64,000 nt of DNA from Vibrio cortegadensis (GCF_024347395.1 NZ_AP025473.1:496001-560000), one strand, 5' to 3'; shown: positions 1 through 9,013, counted from the first letter of the stretch. Numbers and translations: made by a program. The notes: a model not told the origin generated them from the letters alone.

Positions 1-184
1 TTGAAGGTTCATCTGACATGGTCGATTGGCCAAACTCCCATATCTTTAGTACACCATCCCAAGTGTCATTGATCTGCCCTAGAGCAATAGCTACTAAAGA
101 GATCCATGGAATAAACACTTTCCATGAAAATTCAAAGCCACTGATTTCAACTGTTTGCTCTTCGTTCTCAACTGCATCACTCAT
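1..184 (-). CDS. Partial hypothetical membrane protein (C-terminus off the left edge)
   Basis: An open frame starts at the ATG at 184-182 and runs off the left edge with no stop. The 61 visible residues begin MSDAVENEEQTVEISGFEFS and continue into a hydrophobic stretch (about residues 23-36, around FIPWISLVAIAL) that could be one membrane helix. It lies 39 bases downstream of the LPP20-like gene on the same strand, so it is probably the next gene of that operon. No family is recognised. The N-terminus has no signal-peptide character. The call rests on the clean start, the frame and the operon position. Confidence 0.5.
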   Translation of the reverse strand, partial: MSDAVENEEQTVEISGFEFSWKVFIPWISLVAIALGQINDTWDGVLKIWEFGQSTMSDEPS

Positions 185-223
185 GATTATTTTAATATCC
201 TTATTCGTATCAATGTTGATATG

Positions 224-1174
224 TTACTTAATAAGCACTTCACGGTCATCTTCACTAATCAAAGTGTCTAGTAAGTCATTCTTATTATCGAAATAAAGAT
301 TGAACTTATTAATCGCGTTATACATTGCTTGTTTCTTCGTTTTATTACTTTGTCCGATTAACTTAAATTTTCTATTTGCGAGTGATGGCGAACCAATATG
401 AAGATTAAAAGTGATGATTGCTTGTCGTTTGCCATTTTTCTTGCCTGAAACCGTTGATGATTCAAATGAAATCGTTTCACACTGACTATCGCTCCGAACA
501 GATAAGCCACTTTTAGACATTTCCTCGGCAATCGCAGGGGTTAATATTTTCTTTTCATAGCCAGAGTTAGGGCTATTTTTTATATTGAAGCAGTGTGAAT
601 TCTTGAAGTCATTTTTTTTGTCAATCAATGTCAGTAGCTCATTGTAATACGTATTGAGTTTATCTGAATATTGAGAGATAGTTTCTGCCTGTAAAAGTGT
701 CGTTTTAAATTCTTGTCCTTGGGAAATTTCTAGAAACTCGTTAAGATCCAGCTCATTTTTTATGAGTAAATTTCTATAATTTTTCATCTTAGTTGTTAGA
801 TGATTGTCATACTTCTCGATGATATCGGACTTCTTGACGACACCTAGCACATAGAATATGTCATTGTCACTGCCTTGTTTGATCCAGCTAATCTCAGGAA
901 TCAAAATAGATTTTGAGATGTAATTCGCATATGAACTACTCGATATTTGGCTCTGAGAGTTCTTTGTGGATATCGAATGGCTCACACTTGACGTAACGGT
1001 CGAAGATAAGGTGCTTGCAATCTGGCGCATGGCATCTTTTTTGGCCGCTTCAATACTTTCACCCATACCTGTCCCTGTGATTGCTTCAGGTTCTGTCGGC
1101 GGATTATTTACCCAACTCGGAACAGCAAAAGCAATCTGAGGGATTAGACTTAGAGTCAGCAATAATTTTTTCAT
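224..1174 (-). CDS. Secreted LPP20-domain protein
   Basis: A 316-residue protein with a cleavable signal peptide (MKKLLLTLSLIPQIAFA) and no lipobox cysteine, so probably periplasmic. Directly after the signal is PSWVNNPP, then GTG and an Ala/Lys-rich helix (EAAKKDAMRQIASTL). This is the LPP20-type layout also seen in the flagellar outer-membrane lipoprotein FlgP. The rest (residues 120-316) contains two cysteines (in SHCFNI and SQCETI) and matches no family I know. Its ATG overlaps the stop of the upstream transglycosylase gene (TAATG), implying translational coupling. The exact role is unknown; an envelope-complex subunit is inferred from the neighbours. Confidence 0.7.
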   Translation of the reverse strand: MKKLLLTLSLIPQIAFAVPSWVNNPPTEPEAITGTGMGESIEAAKKDAMRQIASTLSSTVTSSVSHSISTKNSQSQISSSSYANYISKSILIPEISWIKQGSDNDIFYVLGVVKKSDIIEKYDNHLTTKMKNYRNLLIKNELDLNEFLEISQGQEFKTTLLQAETISQYSDKLNTYYNELLTLIDKKNDFKNSHCFNIKNSPNSGYEKKILTPAIAEEMSKSGLSVRSDSQCETISFESSTVSGKKNGKRQAIITFNLHIGSPSLANRKFKLIGQSNKTKKQAMYNAINKFNLYFDNKNDLLDTLISEDDREVLIK

Positions 1175-2325
1175 TAAATCTTGCTCGTTTTAAGTAATTT
1201 AGAGTAATAGATTTTTTTGTTGTTCACTTTTTTCAGATAGTTACGAGTTTCTTTATACGGGAATGTTGTCGATAAAGATTTATATACGGTATCTGGGTCT
1301 AAGGTATTGGCTTTTTTTGCTAAAGCTGAAAGAGAGCCCTTTCCTGAGATATGTTTTGCTACAGCTCCCACGCCACCATTATATGAAGAGATCGCGAGGT
1401 ATGTTTTTATATCTTGGTCTTTCACATTAGTTAGATAGCGAGTAAAAAGAACATTAAGATAGGCGGTCCCGATATTGATATTATACTTAGGGTCAAACAA
1501 AATATCGGCAGTGAGTAAACGCTCTTTACCAAGCAATAGTTTAGTTACATCTTTACCTGCAGAAGTTGGAACGACTTGCATCAATCCATATGCTGGGATG
1601 TGAGATTGTGCCATTGGATTAAAGTGACTTTCTGTATGGATAATCGCTAAAATTAACTCCGGTTGTACATCCCATTTGGCCGCCATTTTATTAACATCTT
1701 CAAGGTAAATCAGTGCACGTTGAGCGATTTTGTTACTTGGAAGTGACATGGTTACTCGAGTAACTTTTGTGCCATTACTTTGAGTGTATTCAGATGTTTT
1801 GGCTGTCTTCTGCAGTTTGTCACTGTCGACTTCAGGGATGACTTTTTGATTGGATTCAAGTTTGCTTGGTTTGGCTTTCATTTCAGAAAGAACTTTGTCT
1901 TTTGAGTAAGCCTGTAGCGTCGTTTCATTTTTTAGTTCTTGGATTTGTTCGTCAACCACTTTTTTTACGTCGTCAGACGACTGATCTGAACTTATTACTT
2001 CAACTACAACTTCTCCAGATTCAAAATTTACCGTTCTTTTTACCGCATCATTTTTTGAGTACTGCACCCATGTTGTTTTATTGGACAGCTCTGGTTTGTC
2101 CCAAATCAAACCTAGTTTTTCTTTCGCTTTATCAAAGCTTTGTTTATAAGCTTTTTTTGATGCCGCAAATTCATCAAGAACTACCGTTTTATCTTGATTA
2201 AAGGAGGCGTTTAATTTGTTTTTTAGCGCCCCAAAACTTTCAGAGGATGACTCTGAAGCATGAACCATGGCTATGCTTGATGCCAAGCCAAGAGCACAAA
2301 TTACTGAACGAACAAGAATAGCCAT
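1174..2325 (-). CDS. MltC-like lytic murein transglycosylase
   Basis: A 383-residue exported protein. It has a signal peptide (about residues 1-23), a charged N-terminal half like the DUF3393 region of MltC, and a C-terminal SLT domain (about 205-370). The SLT motifs are visible: the catalytic Glu in ILAIIHTESHFNP, then YGLMQVVPTSAG and the late AISSYNGG. Such enzymes cleave the MurNAc-GlcNAc bond of peptidoglycan to give 1,6-anhydro products. Unlike E. coli MltC there is no lipobox, so it is probably soluble in the periplasm. A strong ribosome binding site (AAGGAG) precedes the ATG. It is coupled to the downstream LPP20-like gene, which suggests it opens the wall for the complex encoded here. 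Confidence 0.85.
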   Translation of the reverse strand: MAILVRSVICALGLASSIAMVHASESSSESFGALKNKLNASFNQDKTVVLDEFAASKKAYKQSFDKAKEKLGLIWDKPELSNKTTWVQYSKNDAVKRTVNFESGEVVVEVISSDQSSDDVKKVVDEQIQELKNETTLQAYSKDKVLSEMKAKPSKLESNQKVIPEVDSDKLQKTAKTSEYTQSNGTKVTRVTMSLPSNKIAQRALIYLEDVNKMAAKWDVQPELILAIIHTESHFNPMAQSHIPAYGLMQVVPTSAGKDVTKLLLGKERLLTADILFDPKYNINIGTAYLNVLFTRYLTNVKDQDIKTYLAISSYNGGVGAVAKHISGKGSLSALAKKANTLDPDTVYKSLSTTFPYKETRNYLKKVNNKKIYYSKLLKTSKI

Positions 2326-2337
2326 AGTTGTTACTCC

Positions 2338-2937
2338 TTAAATATCACCGAGTGCTTGAGTAATTTGTTCTGCTAAATCAGCATTCTTCTTTTGAGCTGA
2401 TTCTGGAATCGTTTCCGGAGAACTCTCTTCAACGGCTGCAATCACTCGTTCAACATTCTGTTGGAATACATTGCGAGGTAGCCCTACATGAACATAAAAA
2501 TATCCATCTTTGCCTCTAAATGATTTAATCGTTTCTACGCCTTCAAGTACCACGTTAGAAATGGCATTTTTTTCAGCTGAGGTGGCAGATGTGGCACCAG
2601 CAGAACCACCAACACCTAGCGTTCCAACTTTGCTTTTTACTTGAGTCAAAATTTCTAATTTAACTTGATCAGCAAGTTCTTTTTGAGCTTGTAATATGGC
2701 TAAGTTTTTTTGGTGAGCAATACCGCCGGCTGTATCGCCACTGAAACCAACCGCTTCTCTGATGTACTCTTCTTGATTAGCGTTTGGTGAACAAATCCAG
2801 CTTGGAGCTGCAATATCTGGATTGCCGTAGTAGTAACAATCAGCAACGGGTTCTGGCGCTGGTTGCTGAGCTGTTTGAGTTGATTGGCACCCAACAAGAG
2901 CAACAGTTAAGGCGGATAGTGCTAGTACTTTTTTCAT
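2338..2937 (-). CDS. LPP20 family lipoprotein
   Basis: A 199-residue lipoprotein: MKKVLALSALTVALVGC with Cys17 as the lipidation site. After a Gln/Pro-rich linker comes APSWICSP, then an Ala-rich helix (LAILQAQKELADQV) and a Gly/Ala-rich loop near residues 105-120. The core ends in GYFYVHVGLPRNVFQQNVER. This is the LPP20 fold shared with Helicobacter Lpp20 and Vibrio FlgP. Twelve bases separate it from the downstream transglycosylase gene. By analogy with FlgP it may form an outer-membrane ring or pore-associated structure, but no flagellar genes are present in the window. Confidence 0.8.
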   Translation of the reverse strand: MKKVLALSALTVALVGCQSTQTAQQPAPEPVADCYYYGNPDIAAPSWICSPNANQEEYIREAVGFSGDTAGGIAHQKNLAILQAQKELADQVKLEILTQVKSKVGTLGVGGSAGATSATSAEKNAISNVVLEGVETIKSFRGKDGYFYVHVGLPRNVFQQNVERVIAAVEESSPETIPESAQKKNADLAEQITQALGDI

Positions 2938-3007
2938 TTTTCTTACCTATAAATATGATCATAAAGACGTTTAGAGATTCTTTACTTTGATGGGTTAAAT
3001 GATGTAT

Positions 3008-4204
3008 TTAAGCTTTAATTTGTTTGGATAAAGCTTGGATTATTTCTTTAGCTAATTTTCCCTCAAGTGCTTTTTGAGCTTGAACTTGAGAAAGGTGCTT
3101 AGATCGAGACTTTGAATCGGTGAATACTCGGGTTTTCTTTGGTGTATTTCTTATGGTGAATAAAATATTCCCCGTTTTTTGATCAGTAAATTGCAGTGTT
3201 AATTCAGTTTCGTAACCTATTTTGCCCTTATGATTCTCAACTTCATTCTGTCTTTTCTTCAAATTGAATGTATGGGTCGGGGCTGTCTTACCATTATTTA
3301 ATGAAAAACCTAATGTCTCTAGCTGATCGGTTATCCACGAGGAATCATTTGAATCACTGGTACGAATATTAAAGATAGGGTTCTTCATTAATCCGGAATA
3401 AAAGCTAACATCATTGGCAACTTTTTCACTGTCGACGTAGGCATCAATGATTACGTAATAAACACCTTTCTCGATGTCTTCATCTAGGAGCTCATAACTG
3501 CTGATATAACCAGCTATTTTAGGCGCCATTGCGGTAGATACGATATTACCATTCGAGTCTTTCTGGCTGGCAATTTCAAACCCTTTGCTTTGTTGAACCG
3601 CATTAGTGAAAGCGTCTAAAAGTGCTATTTGTCTTGCAGAGTTTTCACTGTTGATTAATGGCGCTGTTCCTTTCGATTCAACACTTTCAACTTCGAAATC
3701 AAAGTCGGAAGCGTCCATTAATTCCTTTGGGTTATCCCAATTAGTACCAGCAACGGTTTTCTCACTAATAATTAATGACACAAAATACGAGTCATCATAC
3801 TTACCTGATTTAATCTCTTCGTATGACGATGGATTAGATCGCAATGTAGAGACGGCTGCTTGAGTGAATTCTTTTCTGTTAAATTTATCGTTACCTGGGG
3901 TTTTAGAAAGTGACAAACCGTTAAACCGCGATGATTCCTTGTTTGCGATAGTGATTTGATTGAGTAAATGATTAATATCATCTAAAGAGAGCTTTAGAGC
4001 TGCTTTATGAGCTTTTTCTTGGTTTCTGTTTGTCGACTTAGCTAAAGAAACAATGTAGTAGCCATGTGCAGAGTCATACCCTACACGAGTACCACTTTTA
4101 TATTCGATGAGTTCAAATACGTCATCCATTGGGTCTGCGTAGAGTTGAGAACTATAGCTAATGATCAGAGCCGAAAAAAATGTAAACCACTTCTTGCTAA
4201 GCAT
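3008..4204 (-). CDS. Secreted FlgT-like protein
   Basis: A 398-residue exported protein with signal peptide MLSKKWFTFFSALIISYSSQLYA. The middle (about 180-270) has the pattern VESKGTAPL, then ARQIALLDAFTNAVQQ, then a hydrophobic strand pair ending YYVIIDAYVD. That resembles the N-terminal domain of the Vibrio flagellar H-ring protein FlgT and related spirochaete proteins. The first part has a similar Ala/Lys-rich helix (EKAHKAALKLSLDDINHLL). An AGGA ribosome binding site precedes the start. It lies 12 bases from the CsgG-like lipoprotein gene. Similarity is by pattern only and remote; a structural subunit of the same envelope assembly is inferred. Confidence 0.55.
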   Translation of the reverse strand: MLSKKWFTFFSALIISYSSQLYADPMDDVFELIEYKSGTRVGYDSAHGYYIVSLAKSTNRNQEKAHKAALKLSLDDINHLLNQITIANKESSRFNGLSLSKTPGNDKFNRKEFTQAAVSTLRSNPSSYEEIKSGKYDDSYFVSLIISEKTVAGTNWDNPKELMDASDFDFEVESVESKGTAPLINSENSARQIALLDAFTNAVQQSKGFEIASQKDSNGNIVSTAMAPKIAGYISSYELLDEDIEKGVYYVIIDAYVDSEKVANDVSFYSGLMKNPIFNIRTSDSNDSSWITDQLETLGFSLNNGKTAPTHTFNLKKRQNEVENHKGKIGYETELTLQFTDQKTGNILFTIRNTPKKTRVFTDSKSRSKHLSQVQAQKALEGKLAKEIIQALSKQIKA

Positions 4205-4216
4205 TTGATTTATCCT

Positions 4217-5236
4217 TTAAAAAGCCCAATTCTCAGGCGTACCGACCGATACAGCATAGATTTTGGTTCGCTTAAGGTATTCCTTACCTAATGCTTGTAT
4301 TTTTTTCTTCACCTGCTGGGCATCAATGTCATCTTCTTTCCAGGTAAACATGATTCCAGATCCTGACGTGCCTTTTGGCGTGACTTCTCCAGAGGCGATA
4401 GGAATATCAAGTCCATCATCACTTAAGAAAAGTACAACGGGTTGCTTGATTGCGAATCCCTGTTCAATACCTGAATTGATAGCAAAACGGCCATTTCGAA
4501 AATTCGTTACTCGCCCACCTACTGGGTAATAATTCATTGTGCGGTTAACGAGAACTTGAATGCCTTTCTGAGCGGCTTCTTTATAGGCTTCTTGCAATTC
4601 ATTGGAATCGCGATAATCAAAACCGCCGATAAACTCATCTTCAATTGCCCAGAAGTTCTTAGCCGGCATATTGTGGCGAATAGGTTCGAAAGAATGAACA
4701 ATTTGGCCAGTGGTCGGGTTTACGACCTTCGTTGTGATTAAACTTCTGAAGATAATTTCGCTATGGTCTGATTTTTTCTTTATAACGCTCCCTAAAGCGA
4801 TTGAGGTTTCAAATATATAATTAGGGTTCTTTTGCTCACCAATTTGAATAGCGCCGTCATTAACAGTATTTTCGATTTGATACGCCAATTCATAATCACA
4901 TGATGTACAGTTTCTTGTGAGAACCTCATAACGTTTTGTTCGAGCTAACTCGTTTTCTAACAGCTTTGAAACGATGTCTGTTTTTAAGGTGGTTTTTTGT
5001 GAGCCTTCTTCAAATTCAATTTGATCAACATAGGCTGCGATTCGCATTTTATTGAAAGCTTTTACATCATAATTGTTTGGTAATTCGATGTTTTCACTTT
5101 CGTAAAGTGCTTCTTTGTTCACTCTATGTATTAGGGTATTCGCGCTATTGTCAGCTTCTGAATTGATTGCTATGCCCGTGGTTTGACAACCAACAAGTAG
5201 TGTTAATACAGATAGGCAGATTAGAGGTTTTTTCAT
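4217..5236 (-). CDS. CsgG/FlgO-like outer-membrane lipoprotein
   Basis: A 339-residue lipoprotein, MKKPLICLSVLTLLVGC, with Cys as lipid anchor. I chose the ATG at 5236 over an upstream ATG at 5251 because it gives a canonical signal sequence. The core (about 45-240) has the CsgG pattern: an N-terminal strand with MRIAAYVD, DIVSKLLENELARTKRYEVLTR, a cysteine pair CTSC, and a late helix EAYKEAAQKGIQVLVNR. The C-terminal 90 residues, with VGGRVTNFRNGRFAINSG, match the extra domain of FlgT-type and CsgG-like proteins. CsgG forms the curli secretion pore and FlgO acts at the flagellar outer-membrane ring. No curli or flagellar genes are nearby. Confidence 0.65.
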   Translation of the reverse strand: MKKPLICLSVLTLLVGCQTTGIAINSEADNSANTLIHRVNKEALYESENIELPNNYDVKAFNKMRIAAYVDQIEFEEGSQKTTLKTDIVSKLLENELARTKRYEVLTRNCTSCDYELAYQIENTVNDGAIQIGEQKNPNYIFETSIALGSVIKKKSDHSEIIFRSLITTKVVNPTTGQIVHSFEPIRHNMPAKNFWAIEDEFIGGFDYRDSNELQEAYKEAAQKGIQVLVNRTMNYYPVGGRVTNFRNGRFAINSGIEQGFAIKQPVVLFLSDDGLDIPIASGEVTPKGTSGSGIMFTWKEDDIDAQQVKKKIQALGKEYLKRTKIYAVSVGTPENWAF

Positions 5237-5298
5237 TATTGGCTCATCCAAAGAAGCCGATATAGATTTTTATCTATATCGGCTAGTTTATTCTTTAT

Positions 5299-5919
5299 TT
5301 ATTTTGCAGTATTAAATGAAGATACAACTTTGTAATTGTTGTATGCAGATATTACGCTGTCATTTAAATAAAGTACCTGATCTGTTGTATGAGAAAATTT
5401 ATCTTTTTCATTGATAAGGTTAAGGAAACCAACGTTTTGTAATGCATCGCTTGCATTAATCGTTGTCATCATTGCGACACTTTTAAGTGCAGGCTTAGCA
5501 GCATCACCTAGGCCGCTCATGATTTCGCTAAACATAGAAGATGCTAAGAATTTATCGACAGTCGCTTTATTTTTTGGCGATAACGCATCGTAAATAGCTT
5601 TCTTCTCTTCGTCTGTTGATGCAGCTTCCGTTGCCGCGAAAAAATTACCTAAAGCTGGGGTTGCAATTAATTCTTCGGTATATCTTTCATATGCTGGTTT
5701 AGCGGCTAGAAATGCAGTGTTAACGGCTAAACGGACGGTTTCAACTTCAACCACAGTTGATGGCTCGTAATGGCTATCGTCAGAACTGATTGCTAGTTCG
5801 CTGCCTGTTTCTCTTAATGCGTCATATGATAGAGGTTCATCAGCGCTTTCGCCGCCAGTACTGATACAGCCAGATAACATTAACGTTGATAGTAGTGAAG
5901 CTATAATTGTTTTTTTCAT
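5299..5919 (-). CDS. Hypothetical lipoprotein, first gene of the operon
   Basis: A 206-residue lipoprotein starting at the ATG at 5919 (MKKTIIASLLSTLMLSGC, lipobox LSGC). A GTG nine bases upstream is less likely because it would place three residues before the usual Met-Lys-Lys. After a short acidic linker the protein is mostly helical (AFLAAKPAYERYTEELIATP, EEKKAIYDALSPKNKATVDK). I recognise no family. It is the promoter-proximal gene, 47 bases upstream of the CsgG-like lipoprotein, and is probably the outer-membrane lipoprotein partner of that complex. Confidence 0.65.
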   Translation of the reverse strand: MKKTIIASLLSTLMLSGCISTGGESADEPLSYDALRETGSELAISSDDSHYEPSTVVEVETVRLAVNTAFLAAKPAYERYTEELIATPALGNFFAATEAASTDEEKKAIYDALSPKNKATVDKFLASSMFSEIMSGLGDAAKPALKSVAMMTTINASDALQNVGFLNLINEKDKFSHTTDQVLYLNDSVISAYNNYKVVSSFNTAK

Positions 5920-5945
5920 AAATACCACTTACTTAACTTTGAATT

Positions 5946-5951
5946 ATTATA
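5946..5951 (-). promoter_or_regulatory. Predicted -10 element of the LPP20/CsgG-like operon
   Basis: Read on the minus strand this is a perfect TATAAT, 27 bases upstream of the first ATG of the operon. The hexamer 17 bases upstream (GTATCA) is a poor -35, so an activator may be needed. Predicted by eye. Confidence 0.4.
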
Positions 5952-6369
5952 TTGAATAGACACTTGTTTGATACGTGCTGAACTGATGTTAAGCGAAATG
6001 TTAGACTATATGCAATGAAACAGTTTTAATGCAAAAGGATGATTGCAAGAAGTGTGATATTGATAGGTTAGTTTAGTCGTTTTAATTATCGGATAGGAGG
6101 AATGAGCAGTAATCATAATTAATGTAATGATAATTTTTTGATCAATGACACTTATATATGGTGTATCGTTCTATTTATCGGAGAGGGGGGAAGCTTATTA
6201 CAATCTCCTATTTCGGTGATTTTTAACGATGTTTGTACGTGAATATTTCTATTATGCGGTCGAGAAATAGTGAACCAAATGGTAAGTTCTTACCCTCAGT
6301 CCATGAAACCTGCGTAAAATAATAATTTCTGTGTAGGCATCTATTCATTAAAGGGGATTCGGTAACATA
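5952..6369. other. Non-coding gap between divergent genes
   Basis: About 420 AT-rich bases between the divergent envelope operon and the membrane-protein gene at 6370. It holds the minus-strand -10 element at its left edge. A G-rich run (GGAGAGGGGGG, about 6179-6190) stands out, and AAGGGGATTCGG lies just before the start at 6370. I see no convincing gene, tRNA or terminator in it. Confidence 0.5.
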
Positions 6370-6894
6370 ATGAAAATAATAGAAATCGATAAAGTTACGT
6401 ATCGTAAGCGTTCTAATATAGTCATCATCTCATTTGTCGCGTGTCTTGCGATTTTAGCCTTGGTATTTGGCGCGATTTTAATTCAACTATTTGGAACAGA
6501 ACCAGTCAGTTCATCGGAGTCGACAGGGAATTTTCACCTGAATTTAATGGGTGTGATTTTATCTGCGGTGGTCTCGGCTTCAATAATGAACCACTTCAAA
6601 ACACACTCTTTTTTGACCGAAATATTTTATGTCTGGCAATTGAAGCAGATACACAACAAAATTTATCGCAAAGTGCGTAAGATTAAGCCCGCGTCGGAAG
6701 AACAGAACGTGACCGCTTTGATCATTCTTAACTTCTATTACACCACTCAAAAACAGGTGTTTTGGTTGGATAACAACACTCTGACGATGTCGACAGTGCA
6801 AAAACAGCTGGATGAAATCCAAGATAAAATAAAGATGTGGAATCTTGATATATCACTGGAAGATTTTGATTTGAAGCTGTTAGAACAGTTTTAG
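6370..6894 (+). CDS. DUF3087-like inner membrane protein
   Basis: A 174-residue protein with two predicted membrane helices, about residues 17-40 (IVIISFVACLAILALVFGAIL) and 57-75 (LMGVILSAVVSASIM). A soluble helical C-terminal half follows (KQIHNKIYRKVRKIK, later STVQKQLDEIQDKIKMW). Length and layout fit the DUF3087 family of gammaproteobacterial proteins of unknown function; that assignment is from memory of the family. A purine-rich AAGGGG lies 18 bases before the ATG. A terminator follows directly, so the gene is probably monocistronic. Confidence 0.6.
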   Translation: MKIIEIDKVTYRKRSNIVIISFVACLAILALVFGAILIQLFGTEPVSSSESTGNFHLNLMGVILSAVVSASIMNHFKTHSFLTEIFYVWQLKQIHNKIYRKVRKIKPASEEQNVTALIILNFYYTTQKQVFWLDNNTLTMSTVQKQLDEIQDKIKMWNLDISLEDFDLKLLEQF

Positions 6895-6908
6895 ATTTGA
6901 AGGTAACA

Positions 6909-6937
6909 AGAGCTAGCAAGGTGCTGGCTCTTTTTTA
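6909..6937 (+). terminator. Rho-independent terminator
   Basis: AGAGCTAGCA and TGCTGGCTCT pair across a three-base loop with one G-T wobble, followed by a run of T. It ends the gene at 6370-6894. Confidence 0.8.
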
Positions 6938-6966
6938 TTTATCGACTAATTAATCTTTTATATTTG

Positions 6967-7710
6967 TCATTTCTGCTTCGTCACTTTCAGGACTTGATGG
7001 ACCTTGTTTTGTATCCACTGCTCCGGAATTAGACAGTATAAAATGAGCGCACATGCCATAGAGCCAACAAGATCGATTGGCCTATGCATTCCTAACCAAA
7101 GCCGGCTGTACGCAACACCAACCCCCCAAGTAAGAATGATGCTAAATAACATATAACGTTTATGTTGAATAAGAATCCCTCCAAAAAACAGAATACAGAC
7201 CGATACAAAAATCGTGTGCCCAGAAGGAAATGAGAAATCCATTTCCCCGAGCCAATGACTGGTTCTCCAAGGGCTCACCGTGTTTGAGACCGATTCAATG
7301 ACTGCATTTTTATTCTCAACGTCTAATTGATAAAACGTTCCCGCACTTTTTACCGCATCAATATGTTGCAGAAAATTGGCATAAGGTCTTGGGATTGCAG
7401 TGACCTGTTTGAGTAAGGTTTTTGCCCCAAAACTCAGCACCAATAAAATGCCAAGTTGGGCACCAAGCTTAAGCATCGTGGACTTAGGAAGCTTTAGATA
7501 GATTGGTATGAGACATAGTGCGATGGTAGAAAATAGGAAACCGTGGCTCCCTGCGGAATCAGTCAACCACTGAAGTAGAGATCCAGTGGAATCGCTAACT
7601 GTTGAGGCGAGGTCGATGCTTGGAATACTGGATACCATAGCAATGACCAGTAACATGTATATGGCGAGTGCGATACAGCCGGAGCGTTTGGTTTGAATGA
7701 AATGAGTCAC
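6967..7710 (-). CDS. PAP2-superfamily phosphatase, membrane-bound
   Basis: A 247-residue integral membrane protein with about six hydrophobic segments. All three signatures of the type-2 phosphatidic acid phosphatase family are visible in order: K-x6-RP (KQVTAIPRPY), PSGHT, and SR-x5-H-x3-D (SRLWLGMHRPID). Members dephosphorylate lipid phosphates such as phosphatidylglycerol phosphate, undecaprenyl diphosphate or lipid A; the substrate cannot be told here. About 50 residues between the first and second motif form a periplasmic loop. The gene is separate from the envelope operon and runs opposite to the preceding gene. Confidence 0.88.
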   Translation of the reverse strand: MTHFIQTKRSGCIALAIYMLLVIAMVSSIPSIDLASTVSDSTGSLLQWLTDSAGSHGFLFSTIALCLIPIYLKLPKSTMLKLGAQLGILLVLSFGAKTLLKQVTAIPRPYANFLQHIDAVKSAGTFYQLDVENKNAVIESVSNTVSPWRTSHWLGEMDFSFPSGHTIFVSVCILFFGGILIQHKRYMLFSIILTWGVGVAYSRLWLGMHRPIDLVGSMACALILYCLIPEQWIQNKVHQVLKVTKQK

Positions 7711-7802
7711 AGTAATTCATTGTTTAAAAAATTTGCATAAGCATACGTGACTGAATGTGGAAAAAGCATCAACGCAGTGTCAGTTTTTAGTTGAAGGGTA
7801 AG

Positions 7803-7828
7803 ATGAGTCTTGATTGTTCAAGACTCAT
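7803..7828 (-). terminator. Hairpin downstream of the MalK-like gene
   Basis: ATGAGTCTTGA and TCAAGACTCAT form a perfect 11-bp stem with a TTGT loop, 11 bases after the stop of the ATPase gene. The T-run after the stem on the minus strand is weak, so it may stabilise the 3' end rather than terminate efficiently. Confidence 0.6.
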
Positions 7829-7838
7829 CGTCCACTGA

Positions 7839-8960
7839 CTATAAAGTTAGGTTTTGCTCTGTTTCGGCATCAAACACATGGCAGAAGGCGGAATCAAAAT
7901 TGAATCTTATCTCGTTGCCAATATAAGAGGTGGTGATATGTTGATCGTTAACCCTTGCGACAATTTCATTATCGCCAATGCGGAAGTGAAGATATTTCTC
8001 ATTCCCTAGATTCTCTACTACAGTGAGCTTTCCAGGATGGACATTAATGAATTCGTCGTCTTGCGCTAGGCTAATATGCTCAGGTCGGATCCCAAGACAA
8101 ACTGGTTTATCAATATAGTGGGTCAGCTTTTCTTGCTTGTCGGTCGGGATCATAATTCGAGCGCCATCAACTAGCTCAACATAGATATTATCCCTTTCCT
8201 TTCTCAGTACAGTATTGACTAAATTCATCGATGGCGACCCTATAAAGCCTGCCACAAATTTATTTGCTGGGTAGTTGTATAGGTTCGCTGGAGTATCAAC
8301 TTGCATGATTTTACCTTGGTTCAGTACACAGATCCGATCGCCCAGCGTTAGCGCTTCGGTTTGATCGTGTGTGACATACACCATGGTGGCAGGGTTACCT
8401 TCTTCTTTTAGTGATTGATGAAGCTGAGCGATTTTTACACGCATGGATACACGTAGTTTGGCATCTAAATTTGATAACGGTTCATCAAATAGAAATACGT
8501 CAGGTTTGCGAACGATAGCTCGGCCTACAGCAACGCGCTGTCTTTGTCCGCCAGACATTTCCTTTGGTTTACGGTCGAGTAAATCCGTTATTTCAAGTTT
8601 TTCTGCCGCTTCTTCAACACGTTGCTTGATCTCTTCTTTGGATTTTTTCTGCATTTTTAACCCAAAAGCCATATTGTCAAAAACGGTTTTATGGGGATAC
8701 AACGCGTAGTTTTGAAACACCATGGCAATGCCGCGATCCTTTGGAGGAAGATCGTTAACCACCTTGTCTCCAATTTGGATTTCACCACCTGAAATGCTTT
8801 CTAACCCAGCGATCATTCGTAAAGTGGTGGATTTTGCACAGCCTGATGGCCCAACAAAAACCATGAATTCACCCTCTTGTATGTCGAGATCGATACCGTG
8901 TACGGCTTTAAAACCATTGTCATACTCTTTTTCTACTTTACGCAGGCTAACTGTTGCCAT
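7839..8960 (-). CDS. MalK/UgpC-type sugar ABC transporter ATPase
   Basis: A 373-residue ATPase that would energise the MalFG-type permeases encoded on the other strand. The nucleotide-binding domain (1-235) has Walker A GPSGCAKST (Ala instead of the usual Gly, a variant known in this family), the signature MSGGQRQRVAVGRAI, Walker B VFLFDEPLSNLD and the H-loop VTHDQ. The C-terminal regulatory domain (about 240-373) has the MalK-typical GIRPEHI. It is the last gene of the minus-strand arm, separated from the upstream lipoprotein gene by about 130 bases with two hairpins. The substrate is inferred from the locus: maltodextrin or cyclodextrin. Confidence 0.9.
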   Translation of the reverse strand: MATVSLRKVEKEYDNGFKAVHGIDLDIQEGEFMVFVGPSGCAKSTTLRMIAGLESISGGEIQIGDKVVNDLPPKDRGIAMVFQNYALYPHKTVFDNMAFGLKMQKKSKEEIKQRVEEAAEKLEITDLLDRKPKEMSGGQRQRVAVGRAIVRKPDVFLFDEPLSNLDAKLRVSMRVKIAQLHQSLKEEGNPATMVYVTHDQTEALTLGDRICVLNQGKIMQVDTPANLYNYPANKFVAGFIGSPSMNLVNTVLRKERDNIYVELVDGARIMIPTDKQEKLTHYIDKPVCLGIRPEHISLAQDDEFINVHPGKLTVVENLGNEKYLHFRIGDNEIVARVNDQHITTSYIGNEIRFNFDSAFCHVFDAETEQNLTL

Positions 8961-9013
8961 TTGATACTCCGTATACGGGTTAAAACTGAAGATTTAAATT
9001 GTTGTCCATTCAG

